Below are positions 1 through 7,726 of a stretch of 17,644 bases of DNA, piece after piece. Under the pieces are notes generated by a model. It was not told where the DNA came from. It did no database searches and saw only the letters and a list, made by a program, of their open reading frames with translations. How positions within the stretch are numbered: position 1 is the first letter of the stretch; each line of letters starts with the position of its first letter. The stretch is from positions 1-17,644 of the forward strand of contig CAJMLD010000012.1 in assembly GCA_905214175.1 (NCBI GenBank), given 5' to 3'. A program made the translations under genes and the position numbers. This stretch comes from an uncultured bacterium (lineage in GTDB: Bacteria > Actinomycetota > Coriobacteriia > Coriobacteriales > Atopobiaceae).

Positions 1-1
1 T

Positions 2-613
2 GACCGCACGGCGCACCCGCTCATCTACGCGCAGCAGTATGCGCTGCTTGAGCAGCCGGGCCTCTCTGACGCCTCGCACGAGATTCACGCGATCATCGAG
101 AGCGACATTGACTCCTGGATCCTTTGGGAGAAGCGCCACACTACTGTACTCGAGCACCACCCCGCCTCGGACCTCATGCGCACCGCGCGCATAGACCGCG
201 TGGGCGGAACGATCTTCTCGCAGGTAGCACTTGCCGTCTTTGGTCTCAACGTGGGACCGGAGGAGTACGGGGCCTCCGTGAGCGACTACCAGTGGGTCTA
301 TCGCCGAATCGAGCCTGCCGGATCTACAAAGACGCGCCTCATTGGGGCGGTCGAGCGTCTGGCGCGCCCGCACTCCATGGCCGAGTCGTTTGCCCACCGG
401 GTTACCGAGTCGGACGAGTGCGCCTCGGCGAACCTCGAGCGGCACGAGTGGGCAAACCCATTCACGGGCGAGAAGAGCCACGCGAGCTTTGCCGACCTCT
501 TCGAGGAGGCGCTTGCCGCCTACCCGCAGCTGGCCGAGGCGTTTGTCCGCGGGGAGAAGGAGCGCTTCGACGCGATTGTGGGTGGCGTCAACTACGACGG
601 CCGTCCGGTTTAG
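2..613 (+). CDS. Probable zinc-dependent phospholipase C family protein, 3' part (5' end outside window)
   Basis: An open frame runs from the window edge to TAG at 611-613, giving about 203 residues with no start inside the window. An ATG at 176 exists, but the frame is open and protein-like upstream of it, so this is a truncated gene. The fragment has a helical H-E-I-H..E-S-D-I-D-S-W segment followed by an E-K-R-H motif, an aromatic/acidic middle, and a tail with W-A-N-P-F-T-G-E, S-F-A-D-L-F-E-E-A and a terminal N-Y-D-G-R. From memory this resembles the bacterial zinc-dependent phospholipase C family (PF00882-like), in which His/Asp/Glu residues bind metal. That family match is recall, not a search. 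The substrate is unknown, and any N-terminal signal would lie outside the window. The coding call is firm; the family name is moderate. Confidence 0.55.
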   Translation, partial: DRTAHPLIYAQQYALLEQPGLSDASHEIHAIIESDIDSWILWEKRHTTVLEHHPASDLMRTARIDRVGGTIFSQVALAVFGLNVGPEEYGASVSDYQWVYRRIEPAGSTKTRLIGAVERLARPHSMAESFAHRVTESDECASANLERHEWANPFTGEKSHASFADLFEEALAAYPQLAEAFVRGEKERFDAIVGGVNYDGRPV

Positions 614-631
614 GGGCGAGTCCGGGCACCC

Positions 632-805
632 TTGCCGCTGAAAGCGGCCTTGTGGCGCTCCCGGGGTGGCGCCGCAGCAGGGGTTTCGTACGGAGTTGCT
701 GCGGGAACGCGCCCTGTGGCGCCGATTTGGCGCCATAGCGGGGGTTTCGTACGCACTTGCTGCTAAAAGTCGCCTTGTGGCGCCGATTTTGCGCCACAGC
801 GGCGC
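632..805 (+). repeat. 61-bp palindromic repeat, cluster 1 (three copies)
   Basis: Three head-to-tail copies begin at 632, 696 and 757, each with TTGC(T/C)GC. Each carries a near-perfect palindrome of the form TGTGGCGCC-nnnnn-GGCGCCACA: 714-738 with a GATTT centre and 774-800 with a GATTTT centre. The copy at 648-677 is degenerate. The first two copies continue with GGGGTTTCGTACG. Period is 64 bp then 61 bp. A second, weaker pairing GGAAC/GTTTC flanks the central stem. The cluster starts about 20 bp after the stop of the upstream + strand gene. There is no T-tract after the stems, so it does not look like a plain intrinsic terminator. Related clusters lie near 8850-9068 and 17061-17225. Confidence 0.85.
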
Positions 806-818
806 CAACCCCATCTTC

Positions 819-1148
819 TCACAGCCACACCAGGGTGTTTGGAGGCGTGGGGTCCACTCCCCCATCATCGGCGCTGCCGGCGCCCCCGGACACGCCCGCC
901 GCGCCACCCGTCCACTCGGACGACTCCTCGAGCCACGTCCTTGTGGGCTCGTCGAGCTCTGGCGCGTCCTTCTCGACACCGTCCTCCATCCAGAGGAGCC
1001 TGTCGGCATCCCTTTGCGAATCCTGCGAGGACCAGATCAGGCCATCTGTCCCAATGGCATCTGCGCGCCGTGCCCCTCCCCTTTTGAGCGAGAGGTGTCT
1101 CTCGCGCATCTCGGTCATCCTGAGCGGTGCGGACGAGGCGTGTGACAT
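819..1148 (-). CDS. Small hypothetical protein, 109 aa
   Basis: The ATG at 1148 is preceded by a well-placed ribosome binding site, GGAGG, with a 7-nt spacer. The stop abuts repeat cluster 1. The product is hydrophilic: a basic N-terminal third (R-E-R-H-L-S-L-K-R-G-G-A-R-R), an acidic Trp-containing middle (L-L-W-M-E-D-G-V-E-K-D-A-P-E-L-D-E) and a Gly/Ala/Asp-rich tail. There is no signal peptide, membrane helix or Cys motif. Codons in the middle follow the local GAG/CTC bias, but the first 30 codons are less typical. It lies downstream of the gltD terminator (1218-1255), so it would need its own promoter, and I see no clear one. It may be a real small gene or a decayed gene end. I do not recognise a family. 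Confidence 0.45.
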   Translation of the reverse strand: MSHASSAPLRMTEMRERHLSLKRGGARRADAIGTDGLIWSSQDSQRDADRLLWMEDGVEKDAPELDEPTRTWLEESSEWTGGAAGVSGGAGSADDGGVDPTPPNTLVWL

Positions 1149-1217
1149 GGCCTTTCCTCCAATCGGGAACGAGAAGTGACAAAGACGAACGGCGAGAGCA
1201 GCACGGGTAATGAATCC

Positions 1218-1255
1218 AAAAGCACTCGGCCGGCCCCCAGAGGGACCGGCCGAGT
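1218..1255 (-). terminator. Intrinsic terminator of the gltBD operon
   Basis: A perfect 10-bp inverted repeat, ACTCGGCCGG (1224-1233) and CCGGCCGAGT (1246-1255), encloses a 12-nt loop. In the minus direction it is followed by a TTTT run (complement of 1218-1221). It starts 7 bp after the gltD stop codon, the expected place for the end of the gltBD transcript. Confidence 0.87.
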
Positions 1256-1262
1256 AGCGCGC

Positions 1263-2735
1263 TTAGAGTCCAAGTGCGCTGGCAACTTCACCAGCGCAGG
1301 CAAGACCATCGGAAATGGCAGCAACGACGAGAGACGAGCCGGAGCGCGCATCGCCGGCAGCGAAGATCGGCGTCTCGCCCTTGCTCACGGTGCGGTGGGA
1401 GCCCGCAGGGGCGAGTTTGGGCCTCACACCGCCACGTAGCTCCTCGGTGGTGACGCCAAGCGCCTCGTAAATCGAGGCCTCGGGACCGGTGAAGCCCATG
1501 GCGAGAAGCACCAGCTGTGCGGGAATCTCGCGCTCGGACCCCTCGATGGGATCGGGCTGGCCGTGCGACCAGTCGAGCGAGACCACACGAAGGCCACGGA
1601 CGCCGCCGTTCTCGTCCTCGAGCACCTCAAGGGTGTTCGTTGCCCAGCTGCGCGGGTCAGCGCCCTGCACGAGCTCTGCCTCGACCTGACCGTAGTCGGT
1701 CTTCTTGGTGTTGGGCCACTCGGGCCACTGGTTGGAGGCGGCGCGCACCTCGGGAGGCGCGGGCAGGAACTCAAGCTGGTGGACGCTCTTGGCATGCTGG
1801 CGTAGCGCCGTTGCAACGCAGTCGGTGCCGGTGTCGCCACCGCCGATGACAACCACGTCCTTGCCCTCGGCGCTCACCGCGGGATTCTCAGGATGGCCGT
1901 CGAGCAGGGCCTTTGTCTGCGCCGTGAGGAAGTCCACGGCGAAGACCACGTTGGGGTTGTCTGCACCGGGAACACGCAGGCCGCGAGCCTGCGCGGCGCC
2001 CGCGGCAACCACCACGGCGTCAAAGCAGGCAAGCTCGGCTGCGACCTCGGGCGAGGTGGCGTCGACGCCGCAGCGAATCTCGATGCCGCTCTTCTCCATG
2101 AGGTCGAGTCTGCGCTCGACAACCTCCTTGGGGAGCTTCATGTTGGGGATGCCGTACATGAGCAGGCCGCCCGCACGGTCGTGGCGCTCGAAGAGCGTCA
2201 CGCGCGCACCGCGGCGCGCAAGCTCCCACGATGCAGCCAGCCCGGCGGGACCAGAGCCAACTACGGCAACGCGAGGTGCATCCTCGGCCGCCGGGGCGAG
2301 CGGCGCGGGACCGCCATCGGCCCACTCGTGATCAGAGATGGCGCGCTCGTCGTCCTTGATGGTGGTGGGGTCGTCCGCCAGGCCCAGGTTGCAGGCCGCC
2401 TCGCACGGGGCGGGGCACACGCGGCTCGTGAACTCGGGCAGCGGGTTGGTGAGCGACAGGCGCTCGGCGGCGTCGGTCCACATGCCGCGCCACATGAGGT
2501 CGTTCCACTCGGGAATCAGGTTGTGGAGCGGGCAGCCCGAGCTGCGCGCCTTGCCAAACGAGAAGCCCGTCTGGCAGAACGCCACGCCGCAGTACATGCA
2601 GCGGCTCGCCTGGGCGCGCTGGTTCTTCTCGTCCAGCGAAACCGCGAACTCCCCAAAGTCCTTGAGCGTCTCGGCTGCGGGTCTCTCGCCGTGGGCGACC
2701 CTTCCGAGGTCGATGTAAGCTCCGACCTTGCCCAT
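1263..2735 (-). CDS. gltD: Glutamate synthase small (beta) subunit, NADPH-dependent
   Basis: GltD, 490 aa, oxidises NADPH on FAD and passes electrons through iron-sulfur clusters to the FMN of GltB for glutamate formation. The N-terminal cluster domain has C46-x2-C49-x4-C54, then C68 in G-C-P-L-H-N-L-I-P-E-W-N-D-L, and C107-x3-C111-x3-C115. C54 and C68 are separated by the longer insert common in Gram-positive homologues. The first dinucleotide fold is G-S-G-P-A-G at about 160-165; the second is G-G-G-D-T-G near 297-302. The C-terminal FAD motif is G-D-A-R-S-G-S-S-L-V-V. Length is typical of the family. ATG at 2735 has a GGGAGGT site with a 6-nt spacer and starts 4 bp after the gltB stop, indicating a tightly coupled operon. 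Transcription ends at the hairpin 1218-1255. Confidence 0.96.
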   Translation of the reverse strand: MGKVGAYIDLGRVAHGERPAAETLKDFGEFAVSLDEKNQRAQASRCMYCGVAFCQTGFSFGKARSSGCPLHNLIPEWNDLMWRGMWTDAAERLSLTNPLPEFTSRVCPAPCEAACNLGLADDPTTIKDDERAISDHEWADGGPAPLAPAAEDAPRVAVVGSGPAGLAASWELARRGARVTLFERHDRAGGLLMYGIPNMKLPKEVVERRLDLMEKSGIEIRCGVDATSPEVAAELACFDAVVVAAGAAQARGLRVPGADNPNVVFAVDFLTAQTKALLDGHPENPAVSAEGKDVVVIGGGDTGTDCVATALRQHAKSVHQLEFLPAPPEVRAASNQWPEWPNTKKTDYGQVEAELVQGADPRSWATNTLEVLEDENGGVRGLRVVSLDWSHGQPDPIEGSEREIPAQLVLLAMGFTGPEASIYEALGVTTEELRGGVRPKLAPAGSHRTVSKGETPIFAAGDARSGSSLVVAAISDGLACAGEVASALGL

Positions 2736-2739
2736 GGCA

Positions 2740-5700
2740 CTACCTCCCGTTCCTCATGGTCTCGAAGGCGATCTCGACCGCCTCGTCGTGGGTCTTGCCC
2801 GCGGCCTCGGCGGCCTCGGTGAGCTCGAGCGCGACCTCGTACTCGTGCGGGATGACCTTCACGAACTTCTCCTTGATGTCGTCGTACATGTAGAGCATCT
2901 TGATGCCGCGCGGGCTCTTGGTCCTTCTCGCATGCTCCTCGATGAGGGCGCGGATGGTCTCGAAGTCGCGCTCGGTGGGGCGCTTGAGCTCCACCATGTC
3001 GGTGTTGCAGCGGCTGGGCAGGGTGCCGTACTCGTCGTAGACGAAGGCAACACCGCCGCTCATGCCAGCGGCGAAGTTGATGCCAACCTCACCCAGGATG
3101 AGCGCCATGCCACCCGTCATGTACTCGCAGCCGTGGTTGCCCACGCCCTCGCACACGATGGTTGCGCCGGAGTTGCGTACGCCAAAGCGCTGGCCGGCCA
3201 GGCCGTTGATGAAGCCCTTGCCTGCCGTGGCGCCGTAGAAGGCCACGTTGCCGATGGAGACGTTCTCGTCGAACTTGTAGGTGGCACTGGGATCCGGAGA
3301 CACCGTGAGGATGCCGCCGGAGAGGCCCTTGCCAAAGTAGTCGTTAGCGTCTCCGATGACGTTGATCGTGATGCCCGCGGGCAGGAAGGCACCAAAGCTC
3401 TGGCCGCCGGAGCCCACGCAGTCGATGGTGATGGAGCCCTCGGGGAGCCCCTCGGGGTGCGCGCGCGTGACCTCGGAGCCGAGCATGGTGCCCACGCAGC
3501 GGTTCACGTTAGCGATGTCGGCGTGGAAGTGCACCGGGGTAAGCGTGCGGCGCGCGGTCTCGGTGTAGGGCACGAAGAGCGTCGCGTCCAGTGTGCTTGA
3601 GAGCTCGTCGGCAGGCCCCATCTCGGGCAGGAAGTGACGGGCAGCGGCGCCGGGGACGCTCTTGCCAAACTCGTTGGTGACGCTTGCGAGAACAGGCGAG
3701 AGGTCGATGGTGTTGGCCTTCCAGTTGCCCGGAACCTCGACCTGGCGCAGGCACTCGGGGTGACCGACCATGTCCTGAACCGTGCGGAAGCCCAGCTCGG
3801 CCATGATGTGGCGCAGCTCATCGGCCACCAGGTACATGAAGTTGACCACGTGCTCGGGCTTGCCGCGGAAGCGCTTGCGGAGCTCGCAGTTCTGCGTGGC
3901 GATGCCCATGGGGCAGGTGTCCGTCTGGCAGTCGCGCTGCATGAGGCAGCCAAGAGAGAGTAGCGCGGCCGTACCAAAGTCAAAGACCTCGGCGCCGAGA
4001 AGCGCAGCCACCGCCACGTCGCGACCATCCATGAGCTTGCCATCGGCCTCGAGCTCAACGCGCGAGCGCAGGCCGTTCCTGAGCAGCGTCTGCTGCGTCT
4101 CGGCAAGGCCAAGCTCGAGCGGCAGGCCCGTGTGATAGATGGAGTCACGCGGCGCGGCGCCGGTGCCGCCATTGGCGCTGGAGATCAAGATCTTGTTGGC
4201 ACCGCCCTTGGCAACGCCGGTGGCGATAGTGCCCACGCCCGCCTCGGAGACGAGCTTGACCGAAACCGTGGCCCTGGGGTTGGCGTTCTTGAGGTCGAAG
4301 ATGAGCTCGGCCAGGTCCTCGATGGAGTAGATGTCGTGGTGCGGCGGGGGCGAGACAAGGCCCACGCCAGGCGTGGAGTTGCGGACCTTGGCGATCCACG
4401 GCCAGACCTTGGTGCCGGGCAGGTGACCGCCCTCGCCGGGCTTGGCGCCCTGGGCCATCTTGATCTGAATCTCCTCGCCGGAGACCAAATAGCGGCTCGT
4501 CACGCCAAAGCGCGCGGAGGCGACCTGCTTGACCTTGGAGTTTGCGGAGTCACCGTTGGCGAGCGTGGTCTCGCGGTCGGGGTTCTCGCCACCCTCGCCC
4601 GTGTTGGACTTGGCACCAATGCGGTTCATCGCGATGGCGAGGGCGCGGTGCGCCTCATCGGAGATGGCGCCAAAGCTCATGGCGCTGGTCTCGAAGTGCT
4701 TCACGATGGAGTCGGCGCTCTCGACCTCGTCGAGAGGCACGGGACCGGATGCCAGCGGCACAAACTCGAGGAGGTCGCGCAGCATGATGGCGCGGCCCTT
4801 GGGGTGCAGCGCCTGGGAGTACTCGGCAAAGAGCTCGGGGCTATTCTCGCGCACGGCACGGTGCAGCAGGTAGATGACCTGCGGGGTAATGATGTGCTCC
4901 TCGCCGCCAAGCGGGCGCCACTTGGTGATGCCGGAGCTTGCCAGCTGCGTGGGCGCAGGCGTCTTGAGCAGCGCCAGCGCCTCGTCGTAGCGCTCGTTGC
5001 ACTCGCGCTCGACGCCGTCCTCGTCGAGGCCGCCAACGCGCGAGACGGTACCGGTGAAGCAGCGGTCAACAAAGCCCTGGTCAAAGCCAACGATCTCGAA
5101 GATCTGCGCGGAGTGGTAGCCCTGCATCGTGGAGATGCCCATCTTGGACATGATCGAGGTGATGCCGGCGTTGACCGCGCGGTCGTAGTTGGCGATGCCC
5201 TCCTCGGCGCTCACGCCCAGCGAGCCACGCTCAGCAAGGGCAGTAATGCACGCGTGCGCCATGTAGGGGTAGATGCCCGAGGCGGAGTATCCCACGAGCG
5301 TCGCGTAGTCATGCGGAGTGATGGCGTCGCCGCACTCCACCACGATGTCGGCCTTCATGCGGATGCCGGTGCGAATCATGTGGTTGTGGACGGCCGAGAC
5401 CGAGAGCAGCGACGGGATGGGCACCTGGCCGTCGCCGGCGCGGTCGGAGATGACCACCACGTTGGCACCGGCGCGCACGGCCTTCTCGACGCCCTTGCAA
5501 AGCGACTCGAGCGCCTTCCGAAGCGCGCCCTCCCCCGCCTCGCGGGGATACGTCGCCGAGAAGCACGCGGCATGGAAGCCCTGGCGATCGAGCGTCGCGA
5601 TGCGCTCGAACTCGTCCTTGGTGAGGATGGGGTCGTCCAGGCGGAGGAGCTGGCAGTTCTTGCGGGAGTCCTCGAGCATGTTGCCGTGGTTGCCCAGGTA

Positions 5701-7359
5701 GAGCACAGAAGACGTCACGAAGCTCTCGCGCAGCGCATCGATGGGCGGGTTGGTGACCTGCGCGAAGAGCTGGTTGAAGTAGTCGAAGAACGAGCGCGGA
5801 TGGCCGGAGAGCACGGCGAGAGGAACGTCGGAGCCCATGGAGGCCAAAGGCGGCTTGCCCGTGTTTGCCATGGGGCGCACGGCCTCCTCGACGTCGTCGA
5901 AGTGGTAGCCGTGACGGGCCAGGCGCTGGGTGAGAGACACGTCGGCGTCAATGGCCTCGAAGGGGTCCTTCTCGCCCTTGGCAAGGTCGCTCACCGAGAG
6001 GGTCTCCTCGTCGATCCAGTCACGGAAGGGCTTCTGCGCCGCAAAGTGTGCCTTGACCTCGTCGTCCCAGATGATGCGTCCCTGGGAGGGGTCGACAACG
6101 AACATCTGGCCGGGGCCGAGCGAGCCCGTCTGCAGGATCTCGTCGGGCTCGACGGTCAGGGCGCCTGCCTCGGAGGCAAGGATCATGCGGTCGTCGTGGG
6201 TGACGTAGTAGCGGGCGGGACGCAGGCCGTTCCTGTCGAGGGCGGCGCCGGTGATGCGGCCGTCCGAGAATGCGATGGCGGCAGGGCCGTCCCAGCTCTC
6301 GGTAAGCATGGACTGGTAGCAGTCGTAGGCGCGGCGTGCGTCGGAGAGCTGCTTGTTCTTGTCCCACGGCTCGGGGAGCAGCATGGTGACGGCGCGCGAG
6401 AGGGGCCTGCCGTTCATGGTGAGGAACTCGAGCACGTTGTCGAGGATGGCGGAGTCCGAGCCCTCGCGGTTGATGACGGGCATCACGTGGCCGAGGTCCG
6501 CGCCCAGCACGGGCGAGTAGAACTCGGACTCGCGGGCGCGAATCCAGTTGACGTTGCCGCGAAGGGTGTTTATCTCGCCGTTGTGAACGATGTAGCGGTT
6601 GGGGTGGGCGCGCTCCCAGCTGGGCGTGGTGTTGGTGGAGTAGCGCGAGTGCACGAGTGCCAGCGCAGACTCGGCGGCGGCATCGTTGAGGTCCAGGTAG
6701 AAGTTGCGCATCTGGGTGGCGACGAGCATGCCCTTGTACACGATGGTGCGCGAGCTCATGGAGCACACGTAGAAGATCTTGCCCTCGAGCGCGTGGTGGG
6801 CACCCGCTGCCTTCTCGATGGTGCGGCGGCACACGTAGAGCTTTCGCTCGAACTCGTCACCAGCGGGGACATTTGCCGGGCGGCCAAGGAATGCCTGGTA
6901 GATGGTGGGCATGCACGCGAGGGCCGTCTCGCCCAGGTCATGCGGGTCGATGGGAACCTCGCGCCAGAAGAGCAGGGGTATGCCCTGCTCGGCGCAGCCC
7001 TCCTCGAAGACGCGACGGGCGACCTGCGCGCCCTCCTCGTCCTGGGGGAAGAAGACCATCGCCACGCCGTACTCGCCCTCGTCGGGGAGCAGGTGGCCGT
7101 ACTTCTGGGCCTCCTTGCGGAAGAAGCGGTGCGGAATCTGGAACAGGATGCCGGCGCCGTCGCCGGTGTTTCTCTCCAGGCCCTTGCCGCCGCGGTGCTC
7201 AAGGTTCACGAGCAGCGTAAGCGCATCGTCGAGCAGCTGGTGTGACTTCTGGCCCTTGAGGTGAGCGATTGCGCCGATACCGCAGGCGTCGTGCTCGAAC
7301 TCCTCCCGGTACAGGCCCTGACCGGTGCTGGTGTCATTGGCCACCTGGTTGGATGCCAT
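2740..7359 (-). CDS. gltB: Glutamate synthase large (alpha) subunit
   Basis: GltB, 1539 aa, full length. It hydrolyses glutamine, channels ammonia to an FMN site and aminates 2-oxoglutarate reductively to give two glutamates. Residues 1-25 look like the cleaved propeptide: Cys26 in H-D-A-C-G-I-G is the expected N-terminal nucleophile of the class II glutaminase domain (about 26-430). A central domain follows (about 470-780), then the FMN-binding synthase domain (about 830-1200) with S-N-T-G-E-G-G-E-N near 920. C1138-x5-C1144-x4-C1149 binds the 3Fe-4S cluster. The GXGXG structural domain is at about 1270-1480. The ATG at 7359 has GGAGAGG with an 8-nt spacer. Upstream, a TTGACG (complement of 7465-7470) and a TAGACT (complement of 7445-7450) are only 14 bp apart, so they form a weak promoter candidate. 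gltD follows 4 bp downstream. Confidence 0.97.
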   Translation of the reverse strand: MASNQVANDTSTGQGLYREEFEHDACGIGAIAHLKGQKSHQLLDDALTLLVNLEHRGGKGLERNTGDGAGILFQIPHRFFRKEAQKYGHLLPDEGEYGVAMVFFPQDEEGAQVARRVFEEGCAEQGIPLLFWREVPIDPHDLGETALACMPTIYQAFLGRPANVPAGDEFERKLYVCRRTIEKAAGAHHALEGKIFYVCSMSSRTIVYKGMLVATQMRNFYLDLNDAAAESALALVHSRYSTNTTPSWERAHPNRYIVHNGEINTLRGNVNWIRARESEFYSPVLGADLGHVMPVINREGSDSAILDNVLEFLTMNGRPLSRAVTMLLPEPWDKNKQLSDARRAYDCYQSMLTESWDGPAAIAFSDGRITGAALDRNGLRPARYYVTHDDRMILASEAGALTVEPDEILQTGSLGPGQMFVVDPSQGRIIWDDEVKAHFAAQKPFRDWIDEETLSVSDLAKGEKDPFEAIDADVSLTQRLARHGYHFDDVEEAVRPMANTGKPPLASMGSDVPLAVLSGHPRSFFDYFNQLFAQVTNPPIDALRESFVTSSVLYLGNHGNMLEDSRKNCQLLRLDDPILTKDEFERIATLDRQGFHAACFSATYPREAGEGALRKALESLCKGVEKAVRAGANVVVISDRAGDGQVPIPSLLSVSAVHNHMIRTGIRMKADIVVECGDAITPHDYATLVGYSASGIYPYMAHACITALAERGSLGVSAEEGIANYDRAVNAGITSIMSKMGISTMQGYHSAQIFEIVGFDQGFVDRCFTGTVSRVGGLDEDGVERECNERYDEALALLKTPAPTQLASSGITKWRPLGGEEHIITPQVIYLLHRAVRENSPELFAEYSQALHPKGRAIMLRDLLEFVPLASGPVPLDEVESADSIVKHFETSAMSFGAISDEAHRALAIAMNRIGAKSNTGEGGENPDRETTLANGDSANSKVKQVASARFGVTSRYLVSGEEIQIKMAQGAKPGEGGHLPGTKVWPWIAKVRNSTPGVGLVSPPPHHDIYSIEDLAELIFDLKNANPRATVSVKLVSEAGVGTIATGVAKGGANKILISSANGGTGAAPRDSIYHTGLPLELGLAETQQTLLRNGLRSRVELEADGKLMDGRDVAVAALLGAEVFDFGTAALLSLGCLMQRDCQTDTCPMGIATQNCELRKRFRGKPEHVVNFMYLVADELRHIMAELGFRTVQDMVGHPECLRQVEVPGNWKANTIDLSPVLASVTNEFGKSVPGAAARHFLPEMGPADELSSTLDATLFVPYTETARRTLTPVHFHADIANVNRCVGTMLGSEVTRAHPEGLPEGSITIDCVGSGGQSFGAFLPAGITINVIGDANDYFGKGLSGGILTVSPDPSATYKFDENVSIGNVAFYGATAGKGFINGLAGQRFGVRNSGATIVCEGVGNHGCEYMTGGMALILGEVGINFAAGMSGGVAFVYDEYGTLPSRCNTDMVELKRPTERDFETIRALIEEHARRTKSPRGIKMLYMYDDIKEKFVKVIPHEYEVALELTEAAEAAGKTHDEAVEIAFETMRNGR

Positions 7360-7376
7360 GTATTCCCCTCTCCAAG

Positions 7377-7393
7377 CGCCCGCGGGGCGGGCG
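7377..7393 (-). promoter_or_regulatory. GC-rich hairpin immediately upstream of the gltB ribosome binding site
   Basis: In the gltB mRNA sense strand, CGCCCGC and GCGGGCG form a perfect 7-bp stem with a 3-nt CCC loop. The stem ends 3 nt before the gltB Shine-Dalgarno sequence (complement of 7367-7373). There is no T-tract, so it is not an intrinsic terminator. Its position would allow it to influence translation initiation or mRNA 5' stability. The structure is seen; any regulatory role is inference. Confidence 0.45.
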
Positions 7394-7554
7394 TGCCATG
7401 CGGGTTACCGCCGTTTTGCACGGGAACCCCTACGTACCGATGGAAGTCTATGCTGGGTGTGTTTCGTCAAGAAAAACGGGGGCAGCTTGCTTCCCAACAT
7501 ACACACGCCTGAAACGCGCTCGAAAAGTGCCCGGGTGAGGCGCCGCGCCCACGC

Positions 7555-7646
7555 GGGATTGAGTTCCCCGGCAACGGGATTCCATTCCCCGGCAACGGGA
7601 TTCCATTCCCCGGCAACGGGATTTCATTGCCCGGCAACTCAATCCC
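7555..7646. repeat. Array of four 21-bp tandem repeats inside a larger inverted repeat
   Basis: Four 21-bp units start at 7561, 7582, 7603 and 7624. The middle two are identical, of the form CCATTCCCCGGCAACGGGATT with unit 1 differing only at its 5' end. Units 1-3 contain CCCG-GCAA-CGGG, a 4-bp stem capped by a GCAA (GNRA-type) tetraloop, at 7567-7578, 7588-7599 and 7609-7620. Unit 4 has lost the CGGG arm. The array is bounded by a perfect 11-bp inverted repeat, GGGATTGAGTT (7555-7565) and AACTCAATCCC (7636-7646). It sits in the 367-bp divergent gap between gltB and the DUF2804 gene; the rest of that gap holds only the gltB leader and the DUF2804 ribosome binding site. Function unknown. Confidence 0.9.
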
Positions 7647-7726
7647 ACACGCCGAAGAGGCGCTGACGGCTCCCTCTGGATGACGGATGCTGAATCCACG
7701 GAGAGGTCTCGTGGAGAGGGGTTGCC

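Noticed and set aside
632..805. Repeat cluster as a CRISPR array
   Set aside because: Units are contiguous with no unique spacers; the period of 61 bp is the repeat itself, and no cas gene is present.
666..1145. Open frames crossing the repeats and the 806-1262 gap on the + strand
   Set aside because: Their N-termini are translated palindromic repeats, and starts lack ribosome binding sites; the minus-strand ORF 819-1148 has the better start signal.
4132..7245. Open frame of 1037 codons on the + strand
   Set aside because: It is exactly antisense to gltB, which has complete family motifs; long antisense frames are expected where GC-rich third positions avoid stops. The translated product is low-complexity Val/Gly/Ala/Leu/Asp with no motif.
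7445..7470. TTGACG/TAGACT as a confident gltB promoter
   Set aside because: The spacing is only 14 bp, below the normal range; kept as a weak note in the gltB entry.
7555..7646. 21-bp array as a CRISPR or an intrinsic terminator
   Set aside because: No spacers lie between units, and no T-tract follows the hairpins on either strand.
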